NCBI RefSeq assembly: GCF_900582625.1
Contig: NZ_UTIQ01000327.1
Span: 62,001-126,000, forward strand
Origin: Pseudomonas viridiflava
GTDB taxonomy: Bacteria > Pseudomonadota > Gammaproteobacteria > Pseudomonadales > Pseudomonadaceae
Reading direction: 5' to 3'
Length of the DNA: 64,000 bases
The translations under genes and the position numbers were made by a program. The notes beneath the pieces were generated by a model. It was not told the DNA's origin. It saw only the letters and a program-made list of their open reading frames with translations, and did not search any database. Below are positions 43,179 to 51,983 of the stretch, one piece after another (the stretch's first letter is position 1; each line of letters begins with the position of its first letter).

Positions 43179-43507
43179 CACTCCACCTCGACAGGCGCGG
43201 TGCCCGACCAATTGCGGCAACTGAACAAAAGCGCCTCCGCCATTGGGTTTTTATAGAGCTGGATTTCACTCTGGCTTGACCGGTGCTCGAAGAAATCAGT
43301 CAGCACCAGGAGCATTGCGCTCTGCACTTGATCCGGAACATCTGCCGCAACAAGCCAACGGGGCTCGTCGCAGTACCAAAGGCAGTACGCAAGCGCTGCC
43401 TTTGCATAAAGAAGGATGGTGCCATCCTGGTTGTCATCGTCCGATTCGAGACGCAGGTGCTCGCGCATGCGCTCAATCGGCACCAGGGTGGCAGCATCAA
43501 TAGTCAT
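43178..43507 (-). CDS. Head-tail connector protein (gp6-like adaptor)
   Basis: 109 aa, mainly helical: MREHLRLESDDDNQD and LLYAKAALAYCLWYCDEPRW, VPDQVQSAMLLVLTDFFEHR. These fit the HK97 gp6-like DNA-packaging adaptor family. It overlaps the next upstream small gene by 4 bp (ATGA). Confidence 0.75.
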   Translation of the reverse strand: MTIDAATLVPIERMREHLRLESDDDNQDGTILLYAKAALAYCLWYCDEPRWLVAADVPDQVQSAMLLVLTDFFEHRSSQSEIQLYKNPMAEALLFSCRNWSGTAPVEVE

Positions 43508-43686
43508 TTCTTCGAAGTGCTCTTGGCAGGTTTCTCAGGCTCGGGGGCTGGGGCTCCCACCTCTTCGGCCAACTCCATGCCGATCAACGCTTCGGCAATG
43601 TCGTCGGATACGTTCTTCACCTCGCCCTCATCCACCGTACCTAGGTGGAAGTGCGAGAACTGGCGCAGCGCTTGAATCTGTTTCAT
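43504..43686 (-). CDS. Small phage protein of unknown function
   Basis: 60 aa: MKQIQALRQFSHFHLGTVDE, VKNVSDDIAEALIGMELAEE and a Pro/Lys tail. Such short helical proteins between capsid and connector are common in HK97-type phages, with no established role. Confidence 0.6.
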   Translation of the reverse strand: MKQIQALRQFSHFHLGTVDEGEVKNVSDDIAEALIGMELAEEVGAPAPEPEKPAKSTSKK

Positions 43687-43741
43687 GCGGCAAACAGGGC
43701 CGTTACCGACCCTGCCCTCTTCTGGCAAATCGCCGGAACCC

Positions 43742-44896
43742 TTACGCCGAAGCGGTGAAGGTGCCTTTGATGATTGCGGTTGGACGGTAGTGCGCCAGCG
43801 CGAGGCGCTCTTCGCACAGGATGGTCAGCATGTTTTTCACGAAGTTGTCGCGGTCGTCACGGCTGATTTCCACGGTCGCGTCCATGCGGTCCCAAATCTG
43901 CGAAGCCAGATCGAAGCCGCCGACGGTGAAAGTGCCTTGGGCCTGCGCCTTGGTTGCCACAACTGGCATGCCCCACATAACGCGAGCAGCGAAGGCAGCA
44001 GGGCCGCCGAAGATGTAGCGGCCGTCGGCATCCTTCAGCAGCGCGATGGCGTGCCAGTCGCGAGGGTTGAGGATGATGCCCGAGGCCTCGAACTCCGACT
44101 CGCTGGTCTGGAAGATCGCGTGGGCGATCTGATCCGCCTTGGTGTCACCGGTGGCGTTGAGGGTGGTGTCGTAAGCCGAAGCGACGACGTTCAGGCCTTG
44201 CAGGTTGTCACCGGTGCCGCTGCCGTTGAGTAACTGGCCTTCTTCAACGAGAGCCAAGCCGTACATCAAACGATTGTTGACGTAGGACTCAAGCATTGGC
44301 GCGTCTTCCATGATCTGGCGCGAAGCCTGGATCCAGTGCGCAATGGTTTTGACGTTGGCGGTTTCTTTGGTGAAGGTCAGGTTCGCTTCTGGTTTCAGCG
44401 CACCTTCCGCCACCGGCGCCGCGCCGTTGGTGAACACGTTCTCGCGCACGTATTCCAGGGCATTGCTGGAGATACGGCCCTGCGCCAGCAGGTCACGGAT
44501 GGTCAGGCGGCGCAGGCCCGGCATCAGGATGCCTGGATTGCGTTGCACCTCGACCAGACCGCCGGCCGACGACGCGCCGCTGCCCAGCACCTTGTTGAAG
44601 GTTTTCACTTCGACCTTGCTGCGGGTACCGTCCCACGACTTGGTCAGTTCTTCCGCGGTGCGCTCGGCGAAGGATTTTTTGTTTTCCTTATCCGGCGCGC
44701 CATCAGTCAGTTTCTGTTCCAGGTCGAACAGGCGGGTGCCAGCGCTTTTGAGCTCATCGCTCACGGTTTTCAGGTCATCCTGCAGCTTTTTGCTGACGGC
44801 GCCAGTTTCGGTGATTTCTTTCTTCTGCTCGGAGAACAGGGCTTCCATGTTCTTTTGAGCGTCTTCAATTGCCTTCTGGATTTGGGCCAGTTCCAT
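43742..44896 (-). CDS. Major capsid protein, HK97 family
   Basis: 384 aa. Residues ~1-100 form a helical scaffolding delta domain (coiled coil ITETGAVSKKLQDDLKTVSD). The HK97 fold follows with VRENVFTNGAAPVAEGALKP, ETANVKTIAHWIQASRQIME, LNPRDWHAIALLKDADGRYI and GMPVVATKA. The delta domain is expected to be cut by the adjacent protease. It starts 2 bp after the protease gene. Confidence 0.93.
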   Translation of the reverse strand: MELAQIQKAIEDAQKNMEALFSEQKKEITETGAVSKKLQDDLKTVSDELKSAGTRLFDLEQKLTDGAPDKENKKSFAERTAEELTKSWDGTRSKVEVKTFNKVLGSGASSAGGLVEVQRNPGILMPGLRRLTIRDLLAQGRISSNALEYVRENVFTNGAAPVAEGALKPEANLTFTKETANVKTIAHWIQASRQIMEDAPMLESYVNNRLMYGLALVEEGQLLNGSGTGDNLQGLNVVASAYDTTLNATGDTKADQIAHAIFQTSESEFEASGIILNPRDWHAIALLKDADGRYIFGGPAAFAARVMWGMPVVATKAQAQGTFTVGGFDLASQIWDRMDATVEISRDDRDNFVKNMLTILCEERLALAHYRPTAIIKGTFTASA

Positions 44897-44898
44897 GT

Positions 44899-45564
44899 TT
44901 ACGTCCTCAGTTTGGAGGGAAAGCTACTGATGCTCGCGACCAGCGCGGCGATGTCGTCGCCGCTTTCGGAATCGCTCCGAACTGCGGACTTAATGCAGGC
45001 GATGAAGGCCTGCGCTTCGGTCTTGGAAAAACCAGCTGCGTCTCGCAGCCAGTGCTCCGCGTCCCGAATAGTGGTTACGCCCTCGAGGCTTTTCATCGAC
45101 GCGATGGTCGCGAGCTCGTTGGCGGGGTTGGTACAGATGCTGATTTCGCTCAGGCGGGAAACGCTCTTGAAAGAGCGCCCGGTCGCGATGCGGTCGTAGT
45201 CGTCTTTCGTCGCGCCGAAGCCAACCGAAAGGCCGCCCACCGTCTGGTGCTTCATGGCCGCCAGCAGGTCAGCAGCGCCGGCGTGGCCAGGTGTGAGTTC
45301 GCCGTGCACCAGCAGGCCCTTGCTGTCTTCCTCGATCTGCAGCCACTTACCCACGGGGATTTCCCATGTGCGATGGTTGAAATGCATTGAGACCTGACGG
45401 CTCTGGCTACCCAGCACCTTCGAAAAGGCGCCGGGGAGAATGATGTCGCCGTCGCCATCGACCACGCCGAACACCGAGGCGTAGCCCTCAAACGTGCTAG
45501 TACCGGAACCGGCGAACTTGATTTCGGCCTGTTCGAAGGCGAGCGTTTTGCAAATGTTTGGCAT
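44899..45564 (-). CDS. Prohead protease, HK97 family
   Basis: 221 aa. FEGYASVFGVVDGDGDIILP, catalytic His in VSMHFNHRTWEIPVGKW and Ser in VGGLSVGFGA are the U35/S78-type herpesvirus-like prohead protease motifs. It lies between portal and capsid as in HK97. Confidence 0.93.
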   Translation of the reverse strand: MPNICKTLAFEQAEIKFAGSGTSTFEGYASVFGVVDGDGDIILPGAFSKVLGSQSRQVSMHFNHRTWEIPVGKWLQIEEDSKGLLVHGELTPGHAGAADLLAAMKHQTVGGLSVGFGATKDDYDRIATGRSFKSVSRLSEISICTNPANELATIASMKSLEGVTTIRDAEHWLRDAAGFSKTEAQAFIACIKSAVRSDSESGDDIAALVASISSFPSKLRT

Positions 45565-45576
45565 GCGTGCCTCCAG

Positions 45577-45605
45577 AAAAACTAAACCCCGCTAGGGGCG
45601 GGGTT
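45577..45605 (-). terminator. Intrinsic terminator overlapping portal gene end
   Basis: AACCCCGC-CCCTA-GCGGGGTT with TAGTTTTTC after it on the minus strand. The stem lies in the last codons of the portal gene, 13 bp before the protease ATG. Confidence 0.75.
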
Positions 45606-46850
45606 CGTTTGGCCAAGTTGGCTAAGCGGTACGTTCTGCGATTGCCGCGTGGCGACATCGCCGCCCGGCAGAGGGGGCCGGTTATCAAGCCGGCGGGCCT
45701 CGTTGGTCGTCAGCAGCCCGCACTCGATCATGACTTTCAGGAATGCCGCTCGCGCAGCAGAGTCGCCGCGCAATAGCCCTTCAAGGTTGTGCTCAGCGTG
45801 ATAACGCTCGATGTCGGAAGGCTTAACGAGCCAGCGCCAAATGGATTGCTCCCAGCGCCCCAGGTAAGGAGCCAAGGTGTATTGAAGAAATCCGAGGTTT
45901 TGCTGCTCGATGCCGGAGCCCCAGCTTGTGGTTTTCTCTACATCACCCACCAGGTGGGGCGGAACGCCAAAGAATCGAGCCAACTCGCTCACCTGGAATT
46001 TCCGCGCCGACATCGTCTCGGCGTCCTGCGGGCTCACCCCGATTGGCTGGGCGGTGAAGTTCGCTTCCAGAATCCAGAGGCGTTTGCGCACCGGGCCGCC
46101 ACTGATTTCCTTCAAATTGTCTTCCAACTGGACGCGCTGCTCTTTGCTGAGCACCTTGTCGCCGGTCATCAGGATCTGCGGAGCCTTCGCACCATTGGCG
46201 TAAAAGTCGCGCTGCTGGTCTTCCATCGCCACCGCGACAACAGCGGAACGCGAGGCAAATGCGATGGGCGAAAGCCCAACCAGGCCGTTAAAACCGAAGC
46301 CCTTGAGATGGAAAATCTCGGAGGGTTTGAAGTCCGCGTATTCCGTGTCACGGCGGTACCGGTACACCACGCGTTTGTTTTCTAGGCGCACATCCATGTT
46401 CGCCGTCATCAACGGCAACAGAGAGATTGGGTCACCGGCTGAGTTGCGTTCGATCAGTGCGTAGGCGTTCCCATACAGGCAAAGCTGCATGGTCATAGCC
46501 TCGCGGAACTCCTGCGCTGTCATGAACATGTTCGGCGAGTAGCAGAGCAGGCGCGCCAGCGGATTGGTTAATCCCACTTTGCTGCGGTTGCCATCTTTCG
46601 TTTCGAAGATATCCAGCGGCAGCACCGCCGTTACCGTGGCGATCAAGCGAACACACGCCCATACCGTAGAGATTTGCAGCGAGCGCTCATCGGTCAGAGT
46701 CGAGTCGCCGACCGTGCCACTGGCGGAGCTCTGCCCCTGCTGAGACCCCTTCTCCGGCGTAGCCAAACGACCACCCACGAAAAAGGAGGCCATCCGCGCC
46801 CAGAATGGACTGCGCGTGCGCAGGTCAATCGTGTAGTCGGTATCGGCCAT
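45582..46850 (-). CDS. Portal protein, HK97 family
   Basis: 422 aa. STVWACVRLIATVTAVLPLD, LLPLMTANMDVRLENKRVVY, ADFKPSEIFHLKGFGFNGLV and RFFGVPPHLVGDV are classical HK97 portal motifs. It forms the dodecameric DNA gate. Its ATG overlaps the terminase stop (TAATG). Confidence 0.93.
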   Translation of the reverse strand: MADTDYTIDLRTRSPFWARMASFFVGGRLATPEKGSQQGQSSASGTVGDSTLTDERSLQISTVWACVRLIATVTAVLPLDIFETKDGNRSKVGLTNPLARLLCYSPNMFMTAQEFREAMTMQLCLYGNAYALIERNSAGDPISLLPLMTANMDVRLENKRVVYRYRRDTEYADFKPSEIFHLKGFGFNGLVGLSPIAFASRSAVVAVAMEDQQRDFYANGAKAPQILMTGDKVLSKEQRVQLEDNLKEISGGPVRKRLWILEANFTAQPIGVSPQDAETMSARKFQVSELARFFGVPPHLVGDVEKTTSWGSGIEQQNLGFLQYTLAPYLGRWEQSIWRWLVKPSDIERYHAEHNLEGLLRGDSAARAAFLKVMIECGLLTTNEARRLDNRPPLPGGDVATRQSQNVPLSQLGQTNPAPSGV

Positions 46851-48607
46851 TACGCACTCAGCATTTGATTTAGGAATTCATCGACGTCGGGTTCCGACTC
46901 CACCGCAAGCCGTGCGCAGGCCACCGCCATGAGGAGCGCGGCCATGTCATCGATCTTGTCTGCGGATTTCTTCTTGTCCGGCGCCATGTTCAGGTTGTCG
47001 TCCCGCCTGGCCACCAGGTTGGAGGCGCACCAGTTCAGGATCGGATCGCCGCCGTGGGCAAGCGCGCCAGAGATGTAGGCCACCTCCAACGCTTGCATGG
47101 CTGGGTGGTAGCTCTTCGGCCCCTGGATAAACTCCAGCATGGGAACGCCCGCCTCAGCCAAGCGGATGGCCACTTCCATGGCGTTCCATTTGTCGTAAGC
47201 GAGCTGCTGGATGTTGAAGCGTTCGTGCTGTTCGAGAATGACCCGCTCGATTTCTCGGTAGTCGGTGACATCGCCAGGGGTTTGTATCAGAAGCCCATCC
47301 GCGACCCAGCCCGCATACGGGACCGTGCCGCGCTCGGTGCGAAACGCCACCGCGCTTTCCGGTGCCCAGCGCCATGCGTGGGTATACAGAACGCCGTCGA
47401 CATCCCAAACCAATCGAAACGAGCAAAGGTCGGTCGTTGACGCCAGGTCCATGCCACCCCAGCAGGGGTAGCCCTCCAGCCAGGTCAAATCGACCGGACC
47501 GCTGCACTTGTTCCACTTGGTTAAATCGATCCAGCCGCTGGCGGTGGACGCCGGCCGGTTCAATCGCTTGATGCGGAACTCAGCCAGCTTGGACGGCATC
47601 TGCTTGGCTTCCACCGCTTCCTTGCGGATGGCGGCCAACAGGTGCGGGTTCACGTCCATCAGCGGGTTGGCTTTGATCCAAACCCGCTCATCAAACTCTT
47701 CGTCGGCCTTTATGCCTTCGGTTTTGTCTTCTTCGTCGACGGCGTAAAACACCACCAGGAAGTGATCGGCCGTAGTGCCGAAGACGCCCGCCAGCAGCTT
47801 CTTGGCGAACATCCGAATTTCTGCCCACGGGCCAGGGTTCGTGTACCCCTCGGTTGTGGTGTAAAGCCACAGCGGGTTTGCCCGGGCGCCGGCCGCTGAC
47901 GTCAGTACGTTCAACAAGTCGGCGTTTTTATGCGCGTGAATTTCGTCGAGGCCCACATGCGACGGGTTCAAACCGTCCTGGGTGCTGGCCTTCGCGTGGA
48001 TCGGCTTAAACGTCGCGCCGGTCTCAGCCCGGCTGATGGCCTTCGCCCAAACCTCTAGGCCGAACGCCTCACGGAGCTCGGCGGTTTTCTCCACCATCCG
48101 CTTGGCAGTGTTGAAGATGATCGATGCCTGGGGGAACGTCGTAGCGGCGCTAATGACCTGGGCGCCCTCTTCCGGCTCGCAGCACTCGCAGTACAGCAGG
48201 ATGCCGGACGACAAAGTCGACTTGGCGTTCTTGCGCGCTACTGCAAAAAGCGCCGAGCTGTAACGCCGAGGCCGGAAGTATCCCCACCCTTCAATCTCTT
48301 CGCCATCGCGCTTGCGGAAGCCGAACAGCTGCACAACGAAGAAGATGTGCGACGGGTGCATCTCGATTTCGGGCTTGGCCCATTTGCCTTCTACGTGCGG
48401 AAGCTTCTCGATGAAGTCGCAAGGGTCGTTGGCGTGCCAGGCGTCGAAGATGAACGGGCTGTTCCGCTTCTTTGCCCGCTTCAAATCATCAAGAAAACGG
48501 CGCGCGGCCTGCCGAATTAGCTTGCCGTGCTTCTTCCGGCGCTTGTCGGCTATGGCCCCTTTGGCGTAGTCGATCGCGATCTGTACATAGTCGCGGTCAT
48601 TCGCCAT
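46850..48607 (-). CDS. terL: Terminase large subunit
   Basis: 585 aa. ATPase: YSSALFAVARKNAKSTLSSG (Walker A variant), VGLDEIHAHKNADLL (Walker B). Nuclease: WGGMDLASTTDLCSFRLVWD and the C-terminal DKIDDMAALLMAV Asp residues. It packages and cuts phage DNA. Six bp downstream of terS. Confidence 0.95.
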   Translation of the reverse strand: MANDRDYVQIAIDYAKGAIADKRRKKHGKLIRQAARRFLDDLKRAKKRNSPFIFDAWHANDPCDFIEKLPHVEGKWAKPEIEMHPSHIFFVVQLFGFRKRDGEEIEGWGYFRPRRYSSALFAVARKNAKSTLSSGILLYCECCEPEEGAQVISAATTFPQASIIFNTAKRMVEKTAELREAFGLEVWAKAISRAETGATFKPIHAKASTQDGLNPSHVGLDEIHAHKNADLLNVLTSAAGARANPLWLYTTTEGYTNPGPWAEIRMFAKKLLAGVFGTTADHFLVVFYAVDEEDKTEGIKADEEFDERVWIKANPLMDVNPHLLAAIRKEAVEAKQMPSKLAEFRIKRLNRPASTASGWIDLTKWNKCSGPVDLTWLEGYPCWGGMDLASTTDLCSFRLVWDVDGVLYTHAWRWAPESAVAFRTERGTVPYAGWVADGLLIQTPGDVTDYREIERVILEQHERFNIQQLAYDKWNAMEVAIRLAEAGVPMLEFIQGPKSYHPAMQALEVAYISGALAHGGDPILNWCASNLVARRDDNLNMAPDKKKSADKIDDMAALLMAVACARLAVESEPDVDEFLNQMLSA

Positions 48608-48612
48608 TTAAA

Positions 48613-49026
48613 TCAGGCCTTCGTGGGTCTCCCGTTGCCGGAGAACTTGTTAGCGGGAGCTTTGTCGCCACCCGAGGAAACCTTGCGGCGGCTGGCCGGG
48701 GTCATTCCGAACTCAGAGAACAGCGCCTTCAGCGCGGTCAGCTCGGCAGCGGTCGCCTCCATATCGGCCTTAGCCTTTTTCCGGAAGCACTGCCAGGCGA
48801 AGCACAGCTGCTCCAGCGAGTAGAGGTCCACGGTCTGGAGCACGCGAGCAGCTACGAGCTGCGGTCCGAGGTTGTTCCACATCTCGGCGCCGTCGACGTT
48901 CAGGTGTTGGGGTGGGCTGGGAAACTGCTCGACGATGTCGAACTCAGGTACATCCGGCACCTCGCGATCAGGGCGATTCGTGCCAGCCAGGACCTTGAGG
49001 GCGGGAGGTGTCGCCTTCCGTCCCAT
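48613..49026 (-). CDS. terS: Terminase small subunit (P27 family)
   Basis: 137 aa. MGRKATPPALKVLAGTNRPD is the usual P27-type start, followed by a helix-turn-helix-like middle and KADMEATAAELTALKALFSE coiled coil. ATG 49026 is used with GAGG 8 bp upstream; a TTG two codons earlier also exists. Recognises the packaging site with HNH endonuclease help. Confidence 0.88.
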   Translation of the reverse strand: MGRKATPPALKVLAGTNRPDREVPDVPEFDIVEQFPSPPQHLNVDGAEMWNNLGPQLVAARVLQTVDLYSLEQLCFAWQCFRKKAKADMEATAAELTALKALFSEFGMTPASRRKVSSGGDKAPANKFSGNGRPTKA

Positions 49027-49137
49027 TTTCAAAACCTCAAATTTTCAAATCATAATTTTGACGGCGCGAAAATTTGGCTCCCCCCGTCGTTCGGGACGCG
49101 TAAATATGGGGAGTTTTACCCTTCCCCCCCGCCCGTT

Positions 49138-49533
49138 TCAGGCCATCGAAAGACCAACCCGCTCGCCGACCTGGTTGTGGCACTGCTTGCACAGCGCCCT
49201 GACGTTGGTCCAGTCAAATGCGAGCTCGGGGTGCGTCTTGTAAGCCTTGATATGGTCTACCAGGGCTGACGCGGTCGTGCGCCCGTGTGCCTGGCACTCA
49301 CGGCATAGAGGATGCAGCCTGCGATAGTAGAGGCTGAACTTGCGCCATTTCTCTGTCTTGTAGAAGGCGTCCGATTCGTCACGCTTCTGGTTGTACTGCT
49401 TGTGCACGCCCTTCATACGCTCAGCTCGGCGAGCGTCTACCACTGCCTTGTGTGCTGGGCAGTAATGCGATGCAGGGGCAGTCGCCTTGCCACACCCAAG
49501 CTCCGTGCATATACGACCAGGGCGGGACGGCAT
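49138..49533 (-). CDS. HNH endonuclease (packaging type)
   Basis: 131 aa. LCRECQAHGRTTASALVDHI and WTNVRALCKQCHNQVGERVG give the zinc Cys pairs and the HNH catalytic His/Asn. An N-terminal Cys/His cluster (CTELGCGK, HYCPAHKA) adds a second zinc knuckle. In HK97-like phages such an HNH next to the terminase is needed for cos cleavage. Start at 49533 overlaps the holin stop. Confidence 0.9.
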   Translation of the reverse strand: MPSRPGRICTELGCGKATAPASHYCPAHKAVVDARRAERMKGVHKQYNQKRDESDAFYKTEKWRKFSLYYRRLHPLCRECQAHGRTTASALVDHIKAYKTHPELAFDWTNVRALCKQCHNQVGERVGLSMA

Positions 49534-49757
49534 CAGCGCTGCTCGTCCTGCTCGCCTGTTACTGCTGGCTGCTGCACCACTCTGGCAACAGCAGCAGCGA
49601 TACCCAATGCCATGTTCACTGACGCCCACACCAGAGGCGGAATGTAGCCGTTAAAGGACACCCAGCCATAGGCAGCGGCGTTCAGTGCAGCGATCAAAGC
49701 AGCCAATTGCAGGCTCGATAGCTTCCACGCGCGCTTCCAGAACGGAACAAGCTTCAT
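49533..49757 (-). CDS. Putative holin (two-span)
   Basis: 74 aa with two hydrophobic segments (SLQLAALIAALNAAAYGWVS and PPLVWASVNMALGIAAAVAR) and a charged C-terminus, the form of a class II-type holin. In this phage it lies upstream of the terminase, not next to the endolysin (20 kb away). Function is inferred from topology. Confidence 0.65.
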   Translation of the reverse strand: MKLVPFWKRAWKLSSLQLAALIAALNAAAYGWVSFNGYIPPLVWASVNMALGIAAAVARVVQQPAVTGEQDEQR

Positions 49758-50071
49758 GCTCCAAAGCCCTTAGTAAGCACGGGCCACAGCTTATCCAGCA
49801 CAACCATGATCACCGCCGCCGCTCCAAGGCCATAAGCAATCTTGTTGCCCATAGCATCGAGCTTGGTGCTCATCTGCTCCTGGCTCTCGCCAATCGCCTT
49901 CAGCTGCTTGTTCTGGAAGTCGAACTGCTGCTCAAGCTTCGTGATCCGGTGAGGGGACTGGCCGTGGTCCTGATCGATCTTGTCGAGCCGGTGACGGTGC
50001 ACAGCCATGTCTTGCTCGAGGGCGCCGACGCGCTCGTAGACATTCCGGCCGTGGTCGGGTTGGTCTGGCAT
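49754..50071 (-). CDS. Coiled-coil protein with C-terminal membrane span (holin-associated)
   Basis: 105 aa: coiled coil (RVGALEQDMAVHRHRLDKID, TKLEQQFDFQNKQLKAIGES) and one C-terminal span (IAYGLGAAAVIMVVLDKLWP). XhlA-like lysis accessory proteins have this shape. Overlaps the holin ATG by 4 bp. Confidence 0.6.
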   Translation of the reverse strand: MPDQPDHGRNVYERVGALEQDMAVHRHRLDKIDQDHGQSPHRITKLEQQFDFQNKQLKAIGESQEQMSTKLDAMGNKIAYGLGAAAVIMVVLDKLWPVLTKGFGA

Positions 50072-50158
50072 CGGGGGCTCTCGGAATAAAAGGCCCGGTG
50101 TGAGCGGGCAAGGGCGGGCTGGGGAGCCTGCGGGGTAAGGATTCTTTGGCGCACATAT

Positions 50159-50186
50159 AAAAAAGCCCCGGCGGTTGGCCAGGGCT
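50159..50186 (-). terminator. Terminator downstream of Q-like gene
   Basis: AGCCCTGGCC...CCGGGGCT then T6 on the minus strand, ahead of the lysis/late genes. It would be the first barrier for Q antitermination; the stem has unpaired bases in the middle. Confidence 0.6.
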
Positions 50187-50267
50187 TCGGAATAATGTTT
50201 CGGCTAGTCGTTGTGTGCTGCCTACCCTGCCATAGAAACAGGTGTTTATCCGCGCGGAAAGAACTTT

Positions 50268-50657
50268 TTACGCTGCATCACGAATATTTTCGATGGCGCA
50301 ATCGATCCAAGCCACGCCTGTTTTCATCAGCTCCCGAGCCTTTGCCTCGCTCATCTTGAATTCGCGACCGATGCGCAGTGCCGGCCACTTCGCCCCGAAA
50401 TACAACCAGATGATGTCGCCCATCTGCTGGTTGCGACTGGTGAGCCGGGCCACCGCGCTGTCGATCACCATGGCCAGGTCGTCCACGATGATGTAGCTCT
50501 TCACCCCACCCGAGCACATGGTGTTGTCGCGCATCAGCGCATGCAGCGGTGACACGTAACGAGGCACCCCCATACCATCCATGCGCCACCAGCCCCACTG
50601 CTCCAGCAGATACTCTGTATCGCCCAGCGCTTTCCCCACATACGCCCGCTTCTTCAT
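50268..50657 (-). CDS. Q-like late antiterminator
   Basis: 129 aa. YLLEQWGWWRMDGMGVPRYV, SRNQQMGDIIWLYFGAKWPA and a helix-turn-helix-like REFKMSEAKARELMKTGVAW resemble the phage antitermination Q family. ATG 50657 (MKKRAYVGKALG) has GAGGAC 8 bp upstream; an in-frame start at 50741 would overlap the preceding gene by 73 bp. It is the last early gene on this strand before the late operon, the right place for Q. Confidence 0.75.
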   Translation of the reverse strand: MKKRAYVGKALGDTEYLLEQWGWWRMDGMGVPRYVSPLHALMRDNTMCSGGVKSYIIVDDLAMVIDSAVARLTSRNQQMGDIIWLYFGAKWPALRIGREFKMSEAKARELMKTGVAWIDCAIENIRDAA

Positions 50658-50667
50658 GCTGCTGTCC

Positions 50668-51000
50668 TCAGTCCCCAGTCCAGTTACCGCCGCCAGTGCC
50701 TCGGCGGTTTCGGTCTTGCTCGTAATCCTTTGCCGCGCCATCAGCCTTCGGTCTCTCGCCCTCGTAGTGAGCAATGAGCCTATGGGCTCGGTTCAGCCTC
50801 AGCCGTAGCTGGGTGACCATCGCTTCAGGCGCCAGCGACTCACCTGTCTCTCTGTGCACCAGCCCCGACGCGTTACACGCAGCGCAGGGCATTTCGTGAA
50901 ATATCCCCTTCAACAAGCCAGCCCCCTGGCAAATCTCACAACGCCCTAACGGGACAATCTCAATTGTTCTGGATGGCCCGTGCCGCTTCGGTATAGCCAT
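50668..51000 (-). CDS. Zinc-ribbon (DnaJ-like CxxCxGxG) phage protein
   Basis: 110 aa. CEICQGAGLLKG and CAACNASGLV form a DnaJ-type two-Cys-pair zinc ribbon; a helical part (TQLRLRLNRAHRLIAHYEGE) follows. Phages often encode such a protein next to Q. Role unknown. Confidence 0.65.
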   Translation of the reverse strand: MAIPKRHGPSRTIEIVPLGRCEICQGAGLLKGIFHEMPCAACNASGLVHRETGESLAPEAMVTQLRLRLNRAHRLIAHYEGERPKADGAAKDYEQDRNRRGTGGGNWTGD

Positions 51001-51341
51001 CAGAATTCCTCGAATTGCCAGCCACCGCTCTTGCCCTTGGTCACACCCAAGAACCGAAACGGATAGTCGGCCGCGGCCACTTTCGTTTTTACGCGGGCAT
51101 CGTCAGTCCAGAAGCCTTTCACCTCGTGGACTTCCAACACGCCATCGGCAGCCATGACGAAGAAGTCGGCGGTGTAGAAGGTGTTCTTGGCCAGGCGCAG
51201 CTTTACGCCTTCGAAGCGGTACCACAGGATTTCTCCAGCCATCAGGCGCTGCTTCAGCACCAGGTCATAGGCCTTCTCGGTTTTGTTCATCTCGCCAGCA
51301 GGCAGCCGGCCGAGCGCCTGTAGGCGCCGCTTAGCCAGCAT
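51000..51341 (-). CDS. DUF1064-type phage nuclease
   Basis: 113 aa. TADFFVMAADGVLEVHEVKG supplies the D...ExK-type PD-(D/E)xK nuclease core, with WTDDARVKTKVAA following. DUF1064 proteins are predicted phage endonucleases or resolvases. The stop shares a base with the next gene start at 51,000. Confidence 0.78.
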   Translation of the reverse strand: MLAKRRLQALGRLPAGEMNKTEKAYDLVLKQRLMAGEILWYRFEGVKLRLAKNTFYTADFFVMAADGVLEVHEVKGFWTDDARVKTKVAAADYPFRFLGVTKGKSGGWQFEEF

Positions 51342-51630
51342 GACGGACAGACCTCATGTCGCGGTCAATCCACATCGCAGCGTGCTCAGCCTTCGAATAC
51401 GCACCCAGCGACTTACCGTCCGGCTTGGTAGCCCAATACTTCCAGCAGCGGAAACCATCGCACCAGCTGAGCTCAGCCTTGATGACGTAACCGGCGCCGT
51501 TCTCCAGTTCCAGCGGGCGCACATGCACGAAGCCACCAGCCTTGAAGCCTTCAAAGTCCATGCGCAGCAATTGCGACCAACCGTCCGGGTGAGACGTAAA
51601 GGCGTGGGTCAGATTCTTCATACGTCTCAC
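51331..51630 (-). CDS. Small phage protein of unknown function
   Basis: 99 aa, with WSQLLRMDFEGFKAGGFVHV and GYVIKAELSWCDGFRCWKYW. GTG 51630 overlaps the stop of the ref-like gene (GTGA); ATG 51621 is an alternative. No family recognised. Confidence 0.58.
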   Translation of the reverse strand: MRRMKNLTHAFTSHPDGWSQLLRMDFEGFKAGGFVHVRPLELENGAGYVIKAELSWCDGFRCWKYWATKPDGKSLGAYSKAEHAAMWIDRDMRSVRHAG

Positions 51631-51983
51631 GCTTCAATCTCCGATCCGTCGAGCCAAGCCAAGAAGCCGGCGGGAATGTCATGACCACCCCGCGCCAGCA
51701 GCATTGCGCATTCCTGCAGCAGCTCCGCCTGGGTGCCGTAGCGGCGTTCAAATCTGAATTTGTTGACGTGGAAGGCCACGCCTTCTGGCCCGGTCTGGTG
51801 GTGCAGGCCACACAGCGGCAACACGTACCAATGGGCGTGCGGCTTTGTCCGGCCGTCACAGTGGTGGATCGAGCAGTGGTGATTTATCCGGCCATGGCCA
51901 ATACAAGCGATGCAGCCAACCTCATTGACGAGCAGGTCATGCCAGGGCTTTTGCTCTTTGGTTGCCGCCCTACCCTGCATCAT
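51627..51983 (-). CDS. Ref-like RecA-dependent nuclease
   Basis: 118 aa. VGCIACIGHGRINHHCSIHH, HWYVLPLCGLHHQTGPEGVA and FEFRRYGTQAELL-like FRFERRYGTQAELL give the HNH/zinc layout of the P1 Ref family (recombination enhancement function), which cuts DNA at RecA D-loops. ATG 51983 overlaps the preceding stop (ATGA). Confidence 0.78.
   Translation of the reverse strand: MMQGRAATKEQKPWHDLLVNEVGCIACIGHGRINHHCSIHHCDGRTKPHAHWYVLPLCGLHHQTGPEGVAFHVNKFRFERRYGTQAELLQECAMLLARGGHDIPAGFLAWLDGSEIEA

Noticed and set aside
50668-50741. Q-like protein starting at 50,741
   Set aside because: Would overlap the zinc-ribbon gene by 73 bp; ATG 50,657 has a good ribosome site and family-like length.
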